Origin: Calliopsis andreniformis
Lineage: Eukaryota; Arthropoda; Insecta; Hymenoptera; Andrenidae
Assembly: GCF_051401765.1 (NCBI RefSeq)
Contig: NW_027480543.1
Location: forward strand, 496,001-560,000
Direction of reading: 5' to 3'
DNA length: 64,000 bases
Each line of letters starts with the position of its first letter. The first letter of the stretch is position 1. This document shows, piece by piece, positions 52,116 through 61,774 of this stretch. The notes under the pieces are model-generated. The model saw only the letters and a list, made by a program, of their open reading frames with translations. It was not told the origin of the DNA and did no database searches. The translations under genes and the position numbers were made by a program.

Positions 52116-52732
52116 ATTGAGGATTGAGGATTGAGAATTGAGGATTGAGTGTTGAGGATTGAAGATTGAGGATTGGGTATTGAGGACTGAAGAATGAGGA
52201 TCGAGGATTGAGGATTGAGGATTGAGGATTGAAGATTGAGTACTGAGGATTGAAGATTGACGATTGAGGATTGAGGATTGAGGATTGAGGATTGAAGATT
52301 GAGGACTGGGTATTGAGGACGGAACATTGAGGATTGAGGATTGAGGATTGAAGGTTGAATATTGATGAATGAAGATTAACTATTGAGGATTGAGGGTTCT
52401 GGATTGAGGACGAGTACTGAGGGTTGAATATTGATGATTGAGGTCTGAGGATTGAGGATTGAGGATTCAAAATTGAGGATCGGGGATTGAGGAATGAGGA
52501 TTGAGGATTGAAGATTGAGTATTGAGGATTGAAGATTGAGGATTGAGGATTGAGGATTGAGGATTGATGATTGAAGATTGTGTATTGAAGTTTGAAGATT
52601 GAGGATTGAGGATTGAGGATTGAGGATTGAGGATTGAGGATTCAGGATTGAGGATTGAGGATTGAAATTGAGTATTGAGGATTGAATATTGAGGATTGAG
52701 ATTTGATTATTGAATATTGTGGATTGAGTATT

Positions 52733-52756
52733 GAACCATGAGAATTCAGGATATTC
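52733..52756 (+). repeat. A landmark (EcoRI), ACCATGA type
   Basis: The EcoRI site is at 52,742-52,747. The left arm is GAACCATGA, intermediate between the AAACCATGA form and the GAATCCTGA form. Confidence 0.85.
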
Positions 52757-52801
52757 TATTGAGTATTGAGAATTGAGGATTGATAGTTGAGTATTGAGGT
52801 T

Positions 52802-52835
52802 TCATGGCTGAGGGTTGTGTGTTGAATATTGAGGG
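52802..52835 (+). repeat. C landmark beside an A landmark
   Basis: 60 bp after the EcoRI landmark, the same A-to-C spacing as at 3,589/3,649. Confidence 0.85.
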
Positions 52836-53299
52836 TTGAGGATTGAGGATTGAAGATTGAAAATTGAGGATCGTGGATTGAGGAATGAGGATTGAGGATT
52901 GAAGATTGAGTATTGAGGATTGAAGATTAAGGATTGAGGATTGAGTATTGAGGATTGAAGATTGAGGATTGGGTATTGAGGATTGAAGAATGAGGATTGA
53001 GGATTGAGGATTGAGGATTGAAGATTGAGGATCTAGGATTGGAGATTGATTATTGAGGATTGAAGATTGAGGATTGAGGATTGAGGATTGAGGATCTAGA
53101 ACTGGAGATTGATTATTGAGGATTGAAGATTGAGGATTGACTATTGAGGATTGAGAATTGAGAATTGAGGATGAGGACTGAGGGTTGAGGATTGAGGTTT
53201 GAGAAATGAGGATAGAGGATTGAGGATTGAGGATTGAGGATTGAGGATTGAGGATTGTGTATTGAAGATTGAGTATTGATCACTGAGGATTGAGGATTG

Positions 53300-55484
53300 A
53301 GGATTGAGGATTGAGGATTGAGGATTGAGGATTGAGGATTGAGGATTGAAGGTTGAGGACTGGGGATTGAGGATTGGCGATTGAGGCTTGAGTATTGAGA
53401 ATTGAGGATTGATGGTTGAGTATTGAGGATTCATGGCTGAGGGCTGTGTGTTGAATATTGAGGGTTGAGGATTGAGGATTGAGGATTGAGGATTGAGGAT
53501 TGAAGATTGAGTATTGATGATTGAATATTGAGGGTTGAGGATTGAGGTTTGAGGATTGAGGACGATGACTGACGGTAGAGGATTGAGGTTTGAGGATTGA
53601 GGACTGAGGATTGAGGACTGAGGATTGAGGATTGAGGATTGAGCATTGAGGATTGTTGATTGAAGACTGGGGATTAAGGATTGAAGATTGAGAATTAAGG
53701 ATTGAAGATTGTGGATTGAGGATCTAGAATTGGAGATTGATTATTGAGGATTGAAGATTGAGGATTGAGGATTGAGGATTGAGGATTGAGGATTGAGAAT
53801 TGAGAATTAGGACTGAGGGTTGAGGATTGAGGTTTGAGGAATGAGGATTGAGGGTTGAGGATTGAGGATTGAGGATTGAGGATTGAGGATTGAGGATTGA
53901 GGATTGGGGATTGAATATTGAGTACTGAGGATTGAAGATTGAGGATTGAGGATTGAGGATTGAGGATGGAGGACGAGGGCTGAGGATTGAGGATTGAGGA
54001 TCTAGAATTGGAGATTGATTATTGAGGTTTGAAAATTGAGGATTGATGATTGAGGATTGAGAATTGGGAATTATTGGATGAGGACTGAGGGTTGAGGATT
54101 GAGGTTTGAGAAATGAGGATTGAGGATTGAGGATTGAGGTCTGAGGATTGAGGATTGAGGATTGTGTATTGAAGATTGAGTATTGATTACTGAGGATTGA
54201 GGATTGATTATTGAGGATTGAAGATTGAGGATTGAGGATTGAGGGTTGAGGATGGAGAATGAGGGCTGAGGTTTGAGGATTGAGGTTTGAGGACTGAGGA
54301 CTGAGGATTGAGGATCGAGAGTTGAGGATTGAGGATTGAGGATTGAGGATTGAGGATTGAGTATTGAGGATTGATGATTGAGGGTTGAAGATTGAATATT
54401 GAGGATTGAAGATTGAGTATTGATTATTAAGGATTGAGGATAGAGGATGAGGGCTGAGGGTTGAGGATTGCGGTTTGAGGACTGAGGACTGAGGATTGAG
54501 GATTGAGAATTGAGAATTGAGGGTTGAGGATTGAAGATTGAGGATTGGGTATTGAGGACTGAAGAATGAGGATTGAGGATTGAGGATTGAGGATTGAGGA
54601 TTGAAAATTGAGTACTGGGGATTGAAGATTGACGATTGAGGATTGAGGATTGAGGATTGCGGATTGAGGATTGAGGATTGAAGATTGAGGATTGGGTATT
54701 GAGGACTGAACATTGAGGATTGAGGATTGAGGATTGAAGGTTGAATATTGATGAATGAAGATTAACGATTGAGGATTGAGGGTTGTGGATTGTGGACGAG
54801 TACTGAGGGTTGAATATTGATGATTGAGGTCTGAGGATTGAGGATTGAGGATTGAAAATTGAGGATCGAGGATTGAGGAATGAGGATTGAGGATTGAATA
54901 TTGAGTATTGAAGATTGAAGATTGAGGATTGAGGATTGAGGATTGAGGATTGATGATTGAAGATTGTGTATTGAAGATTGAAGATTGAGGATTGAGGATT
55001 GAGGATTGAGGATTGAGGATTGAGGATTGAGGATTGAAGATTGAGGTTTGGGGATTGATGATTGACGGTTGAGGATTGAGTATTGAGGATTGAGAATTGA
55101 GGATTGAGGATTGAAATTGAGTATTGATGCCTGAGGATTGAGGATTGAGGATTGAAGGTTGAGTATTGAGGATTGAAAGTTGAATATTGTGGATTGAGGA
55201 TTGAGGATTGAGGATTGAATATTGAGGATTGAGGACTGAGTATCTAGGATTGAAAATTGAGGATTGAGGATTGAGGATTGAGGATTGAGGATGGAGGATG
55301 AGGGCTGAGGGTTGAGGATTGAGGTTTGGGTATTGAATCCTTAGAATTCAGGATATTCTATTGAGTATTGAGAATTGAGGATTGATGGTTGAGTATTGAG
55401 GACTGAGGATTGAGGCTTGAATGTTGAGTACTGAAGATTCAGGATTGAGGTTTGAGGACTGAGGATTGAGGATTGAAGATTGAG
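53300..55484 (+). repeat. Block shared with 46.13-48.30 kb, copy 2
   Basis: It carries a C landmark (beta form) at 53,431, a partial beta unit and an A landmark. The match ends near 55,484, where this copy reads GAGTATTGATCACTG and the other GAGTATTAGGGATTG. Confidence 0.83.
55335..55358 (+). repeat. A landmark (EcoRI), CCTTA type
   Basis: The EcoRI site is at 55,344-55,349; counterpart of the 48,155 copy at offset 7,180. Confidence 0.87.
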
Positions 55485-55670
55485 TATTGATCACTGAGGA
55501 TTGAGGATTGAGGATTGAAGATTGAATATTGAGGATTGAAGATTGAGGATTGAGGATTGAGGGTTGTGTATTGAAGATTGAGTATTGATCACTGAGGATT
55601 GAGGATTGAGGATTGAAGATTGAATATTGAGGATTGAAGATTGAGGATTGAGGATTGAGGGTTGAGGATG
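55475..55670 (+). repeat. 98-bp tandem doublet
   Basis: Two copies start at 55,475 and 55,573 with GAAGATTGAGTATTGATCAC and run through GAATATTGAGG to GAGGGTTG. The period is exactly 14 heptamers. The last few bases of the second copy differ (GAGGATGG for TGTATT). Confidence 0.85.
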
Positions 55671-55901
55671 GAGGATGAGGGCTGAGGGTTGAGGATTGAG
55701 GTTTGAGGACTGAGGACTGAGGATTGAGGACTGAGGTTTGAGGATGGGGGCTGAGGGTCGGGGATTGAGGTTTGACGGCTGAGGACTGAGGATTAAGGAT
55801 TGAGAATTAAGGATTGTTGATAGAGGATTGAAGATTGAGGATCGGGTATTGAGGATTAAGGAATGAGGATTGAGGACTGAGGATTGAGGATTCAGGGTTG
55901 T

Positions 55902-56090
55902 GGATATAGGATTGGAGATTGATTATTGAGGATTGAAGATTGGGGATTGAGGATTGAGGATTGAGGATATAGGATTGGAGATTGATTATTGAGGATTGAA
56001 GATTGGGGATTGAGGATTGAGGATTGAGGATCTAGGATTGGAGATTGAAGATTGAGGATTGAGGATTGAGGGTTGAGGATTGAGGACGGG
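55902..56090 (+). repeat. 63-bp tandem triplet, second site
   Basis: Modules start at 55,902, 55,965 and 56,028, each beginning GGATATAGG or GGATCTAGG followed by ATTGGAGATTGA. This is the same nine-heptamer module that is triplicated at 49,872. Confidence 0.82.
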
Positions 56091-56337
56091 GACTGACGGT
56101 TGAGGATTGAGGTTTGAGGATTGAGAATTGAGGATGAGGACTGAGGGTTGAGGATTAAGGTTTGAGGAATGAGGATTGAGGGCTGAGGATTGAGGATTGA
56201 GGATTGAGGATTGAGGATTGAGGATTGAGGATTGGGGATTGAATATTGTGTACTGAGGATTGATGATTGAGGATTGAGGATTGAGGATTGAGGATGGAGG
56301 ATGAGGGCTGAGGGTTGAGGATTGAGGTTTGAGTATT

Positions 56338-56361
56338 GAATCCTGAGAATTCAGGATATTC
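56338..56361 (+). repeat. A landmark (EcoRI), best palindrome
   Basis: The EcoRI site is at 56,347-56,352, with both arms as in the 5,545 copy and the same GAGCATTGATGG downstream. Confidence 0.9.
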
Positions 56362-57758
56362 TATTGAGTATTGAGAATTGAGCATTGATGGTTGAGTACT
56401 GAGGACTGAGGATTGAGGATTGAAGGTTGAGTATTGAGGATTCAGAATTGAGGTTTGAGGACTGAGGATAGAGGATTGAAGATTGAGTATTGAGGATTGA
56501 AGTTTGAGGATTGAGGATTGAGGATTGGGGATTGAGGATGATGTCTGAGGGTTTAGGATTGAGGTTTGAGGACTGAGGACTGAGGATTGAGGACTGAAGA
56601 TTGAGGATGAGGGCTGAGGGTCGGGGATTGAGGTTTGACGACTGAGGACTGAGGATTGAGGATTGAGAATTCAGGATTGTTGATAGAGGATTGAAGATTG
56701 AGGATTGGGTATTGAGGATTGGGTATTGAGGATTGAAGAATGAGGATTGAGGATTGAGGATTGAGGATTGAGGGTTGAGGATCTAGGATTGGAGATTGAT
56801 TATTGTGGATTGAAGATTGGGGATTGAGGATTGAGGATTGAGGATCTAGGATTGGAGATTGATTATTGAGGATTGAAGATTGAGGATTGATTATTGAGGA
56901 ATGAGAATTGAGAATTGAGGATGAGGTCTGAGGGTTGAGGATTGAGGTTTGAGAAATGAGGATTGAGAATTGAGGATTGAGGATTGAGGATTGAAGATTG
57001 AATATTGAGGATTGAGGATTGAGGATTGAGAATTGAGGATGAGGACTGAGGGTTGATGATTGAGGTTTGAGGGGTGAGGATTAAGGGTTGAGGTTTGAGG
57101 GTTGAGGATTGAGGATTGAGGATTGAGTATTGAAGATTGAGTATTGATGCCTGAGGATTGTGGATTGAGGATTGAGGATTGAGGATTGAGGATTGAGGAT
57201 TGAGGATTGAAGATTGAGTATTGAGGATTGAGGATTGAGGGTTGAGTTTTGAGGACGGGGACTGACGGTTGAGGATTGAGGTTTGAGGATTCAGGATTGA
57301 GGATTGAGGACTGAGGCTTGAGGATTGAGGATTGAGCATTGAGGATTGAAGATTGAGGATTAAAGATTGAGGATTGGGGATTGAGGATGTAGGATTGGAG
57401 ATTGATTATTGAGGATTGAAGATTGAGGATTGAGGATTGAGAATTGAGAATTGAGAATTGAGAATTGAGGGTGAGGTCTGAGGGTTGAGGATTGAGGTTT
57501 GATGAACGAGGATTTAGGATTGAGGATTGATGACTGAGGAATGAGGACTGAGGATTGAGGATTGAGGATTGAGGATTGAAGATTGAGTATTGAGGATTGA
57601 AGGTTGAGGATTGTGGATTGAGGATTGAGGATTGAGGATTGAATATTGAGGATTGAGGATTGAGTATCTAGGATTGAAGATTGAGGATTGAGGATTGAGG
57701 ATTGAGGATTGAGGATGGAGGGTGAGGGCTGAGGGTTGAGGATTGAGGTTTGAGTATT

Positions 57759-57782
57759 GAATCCTGAGAATTCAGGATATTC
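57759..57782 (+). repeat. A landmark (EcoRI), GAATCCTGA with CATTGAG
   Basis: The EcoRI site is at 57,768-57,773. The left arm is intact, while the sequence after the right arm reads CATTGAG as in the 7,216 copy, so it combines features of two classes. Confidence 0.87.
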
Positions 57783-57890
57783 CATTGAGTATTGAGAATT
57801 GAGGATTGATGGTTGAGTATTGAGGACTGAGGATTGAGGCTTGAAGGTTGAGTATTGATTATTCAGGATTGAGGTTTGAGGACTGAGGAT

Positions 57891-59425
57891 TGAGGATTGA
57901 AGATTGAGTATTGAGGATTGAAGATTGAGGTTTGAGGATTGAGGATTGAGGATTGAGGATGATGTCTGTGGGTTGAGGATTGAGGTTTGAGGACTGAGCG
58001 CTGAGGATTGAAGACTGAGGGTTGAGTATTGGGGCAGAGGGTCTGGGATTGAGGTTTGACGACTGAGGATTGAGGATTGAGGACTGAGAATTGAGGATTG
58101 ATTATTGAGGATTGAAGATAGAGGATTGGGTATTGAGGATTGAAGAATAAGGATTGAAGATTGAGGACATGATTAAGGATGTAGGATGGAGGATGAGGGC
58201 TGATGGTTGAGGATTGAGGTTTGAGGACTGAGGACTGAGGATTGAGGATTGAGAATTGAGAATTGAGGATTGAGGATTGAGGATTGAAAATTGAGTATTG
58301 AGGATTGGAGATTGACGATTGAGGATTGAGGACCGAGGATTGAGGATTGAGGATTGAAGATTGAGTATTGAGGATTGAAGATTGAGTATTGACGATTGAA
58401 GATTGCGTATTGAGGATTGAGGATAGAGGATTGAGTATTGAGGATAGAAGATTGAGGTTTGGGGACTGAGGATTGGGGATTGAGGATTGAGGATTGAGGA
58501 GTGAGGATTGAGTATTGATGATTGAAGATTGAGTATTGGGTATTGATTATTGAAGAATGAGGATTGAGGATTGAGGATTGAGGATTGAGGATTGAAGATT
58601 GAGTATTGAGGATTGAAGATTGAGGATTGAGGATTGAGTATTGAAGATTGAGGATTTGGGACTGAGGATTGAAGATTGAGGATTAGGATTGAGGATTGAG
58701 GATTGAGGACAGAGGATTGAGGATTGAAGAATGAGGATTGAGCATTGAGGATTGAGGATTGAGGATTGAAGATTGAGTATTGAGGATTGAAGATTGGAGA
58801 TTGAGGATTTGGGAATGAGGATTGAAGGTTGAGGATTGAGGATTGAGGATTGTGAATTCAGGATTGAGGATTGAGGATTGAAGATTGAGGATTGGGTATT
58901 GAGGATTGAAGAATGAGGATTGAGGATTGAGGATTGAAGTTTGAGGATTGAAGATTGAGGCTTGAGGATTGAAGATTGACGATTGAGGATTGAGGATAGA
59001 GGATTGAGGATTGAGGATTGAGGATTGAGTGTTGAGGATTGAAGATTGAGTATTGAGGATTGAAGATTGAGGATTGAGGATTAAGGATTGAGGATTGAGG
59101 ATTGAAGATTGAGTATTGAGGATTGAAGATTAAGATTGAGGATTGAGGATTGAGGATTGAGGATTGAAGATTGAGCATTGGGGACTGAGTATTGAGGGTT
59201 GAGTGATGAGAATTGATGTTTGCGGATAGAGATCTGAAGATTGCACGTTGAGTATTAAGTATTGAAAACTGTGAATTGAGGATATCCTATTGAGGATTGA
59301 GGATTGACAACTGATTGTTGAGGACTCAGGGCTGAAGATTGATCATTCAGGATTGAGGATTCAGGTTTGACGTTTGAGGACTGAGGATTGAGGATTGGGT
59401 ACTGGCGATTGAAGATTGATGATTG
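57891..59425 (+). repeat. Block duplicated from about 0.41-1.94 kb
   Basis: Offset 57,487 bp to the left end of the window and 35,108 bp to the second 22-kb copy. It keeps the GTCTGTGGG marker, the GACATGATTAAGG marker and one B landmark. Small differences include GAATAAGG near 58,146 and GAGGATTGAG in place of GTAGATTGAG near 58,480. It ends at GATGATTGAGG, where the source reads on to ATTGAAG and this copy to TCTGAGG. Confidence 0.87.
59183..59392 (+). repeat. B landmark, copy 5
   Basis: Matches the 1,696 version (BglII form) at an offset of 57,487 bp, as part of the block 57.89-59.425 kb. It has no second B copy 713 bp downstream, because the block ends first. Confidence 0.8.
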
Positions 59426-59724
59426 AGGTCTGAGGATTGAGGATTGAGTATTGAAAATTGAGGATTGAGGATTGAGGATTGAGGATTGAGGATTGAGGAT
59501 TGAGGATTGAAGATTGGATATTGAGGATTGAAGATTCAGGATTGAGGATTTAGGATTGAGGGTTGATGATTGAAGATTGTGTATTGAGAATTGAAGATTG
59601 AGGATTGAGGATTGAGGATTGAGGATTGAGGATTGAGGATTGAAGGTTGAGGACTGGGGATTGAGGATTGGCGATTGAGGCTTGAGTATTGAGAATTGAG
59701 GATTGATGGTTGAGTATTGAGGAT
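59426..59724 (+). repeat. Tail of an alpha unit
   Basis: Matches the last 299 bp of an alpha unit (41,927-42,225, offset 17,499). The join to the block before it is within the shared GATGATTGAGG. Confidence 0.84.
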
Positions 59725-61774
59725 TCATGGCTGAGGGCTGTGTGTTGAATATTGAGGGTTGAGGATTGAGGATTGAGGATTGAGGATTGAGGATTGAAGA
59801 TTGAGTATTGATGATTGAATATTGAGGGTTGAGGATTGAGGTTTGAGGATTGAGGACGATGACTGACGGTAGAGGATTGAGGTTTGAGGATTGAGGGCTG
59901 AGGATTGAGGACTGAGGATTGAGGATTGAGGATTGAGCATTGAGGATTGTTGATTGAAGACTGGGGATTAAGGATTGAAGATTGAGAATTAAGGATTGAA
60001 GATTGTGGATTGAGGATCTAGAATTGGAGATTGATTATTGAGGATTGAAGATTGAGGATTGAGGATTGAGGATTGAGGATTGAGGATTGAGAATTGAGAA
60101 TGAGGACTGAGGGTTGAGGATTGAGGTTTGAGGAATGAGGATTGAGGGTTGAGGATTGAGGATTGAGGATTGAGGATTGAGGATTGAGGATTGAGGATTG
60201 GGGATTGAATATTGAGTACTGAGGATTGAAGATTGAGGATTGAGGATTGAGGATTGAGGATGGAGGACGAGGGCTGAGGATTGAGGATTGAGGATCTAGA
60301 ATTGGAGATTGATTATTGAGGTTTGAAAATTGAGGATTGATGATTGAGGATTGAGAATTGGGAATTATTGGATGAGGACTGAGGGTTGAGGATTGAGGTT
60401 TGAGAAATGAGGATTGAGGATTGAGGATTGAGGTCTGAGGATTGAGGATTGAGGATTGTGTATTGAAGATTGAGTATTGATTACTGAGGATTGAGGATTG
60501 ATTATTGAGGATTGAAGATTGAGGATTGAGGATTGAGGGTTGAGGATGGAGAATGAGGGCTGAGGTTTGAGGATTGAGGTTTGAGGACTGAGGACTGAGG
60601 ATTGAGGATCGAGAGTTGAGGATTGAGGATTGAGGATTGAGGATTGAGTATTGAGGATTGATGATTGAGGGTTGAAGATTGAATATTGAGGATTGAAGAT
60701 TGAGTATTGATTATTAAGGATTGAGGATAGAGGATGAGGGCTGAGGGTTGAGGATTGCGGTTTGAGGACTGAGGACTGAGGATTGAGGATTGAGAATTGA
60801 GGATTGAGGGTTGAGGATTGAAGATTGAGGATTGGGTATTGAGGACTGAAGAATGAGGATTGAGGATTGAGGATTGAGGATTGAGGATTGAAAATTGAGT
60901 ACTGGGGATTGAAGATTGACGATTGAGGATTGAGGATTGAGGATTGCGGATTGAGGATTGAGGATTGAAGATTGAGGATTGGGTATTGAGGACTGAACAT
61001 TGAGGATTGAGGATTGAGGATTGAAGGTTGAATATTGATGAATGAAGATTAACGATTGAGGATTGAGGGTTGTGGATTGTGGACGAGTACTGAGGGTTGA
61101 ATATTGATGATTGAGGTCTGAGGGGAGAGGATTGAGGATTGAAAATTGAGGATCGAGGATTGAGGAATGAGGATTGAGGATTGAAGATTGAGTATTGAAG
61201 ATTGAAGATTGAGGATTGAGGATTGAGGATTGAGGATTGATGATTGAAGATTGTGTATTGAAGATTGAAGATTGAGGATTGAGGATTGAGGATTGAGGAT
61301 TGAGGATTGAGGATTGAAGATTGAGGATTGGGGATTGATGATTGACGGTTGAGGATTGAGTGTTGAGGATTGAGAATTGAGGATTGAGGATTGAGGATTT
61401 AGGATTGAGGATTGATGATTGAAGATTGTGTATTGAGAATTGAAGATTGAGGATTGAGGATTGATTATTGAGGATTGAAGATTGAGGATTGGGGTTTGAG
61501 GATTGAGGATTGAGAATTGAGAATGAGGACTGAGGGTTGAGGACTGAGGTTTGAGGAATGAGGATTGAGGGTTGAGGATTGAGGATTGAGGATTGAGGAT
61601 TGAGGATTGAGGATTGAGGGTTGGGGATTGAATATTGAGTACTGAGGATTGAAGATTGAGGATTGAGGATTGAGGATTGAGGGTTGTGGATTGAAGATTG
61701 AGGATTGGGGATTGAGGATGGCGATTGAGGATTGAGTATTGAGAATTGAGGATTGATGGTTGAGTATTGAGGAT
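59725..61774 (+). repeat. Beta unit, 2,050 bp variant
   Basis: It has the same length and the same GAGGGGAGAGG marker as the 42,226 beta (offset 17,499), so it descends from that version and not from the 2,056-bp betas. Confidence 0.87.

Larger units (their letters stand above)
48301..53299 (+). repeat. Mosaic satellite segment
   Basis: Heptamer array with no regular long unit. It mixes pieces resembling the A-landmark segment and the alpha/beta units, plus the local duplications listed separately. EcoRI sites also occur outside landmarks (for example in TGAGAATTCAGGATTGTTG near 49.77 kb). No gene is seen. Confidence 0.8.
55485..57890 (+). repeat. Mosaic segment with two A landmarks
   Basis: A patchwork resembling the 3.3-11.7 kb A-landmark segment, with the GATGATGTCTG, GGTCGGGG and GAATTAAGGATTGTTG markers. 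A small 14-bp step is doubled near 56,705 (GATTGGGTATTGAG twice). No gene is seen. Confidence 0.8.
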
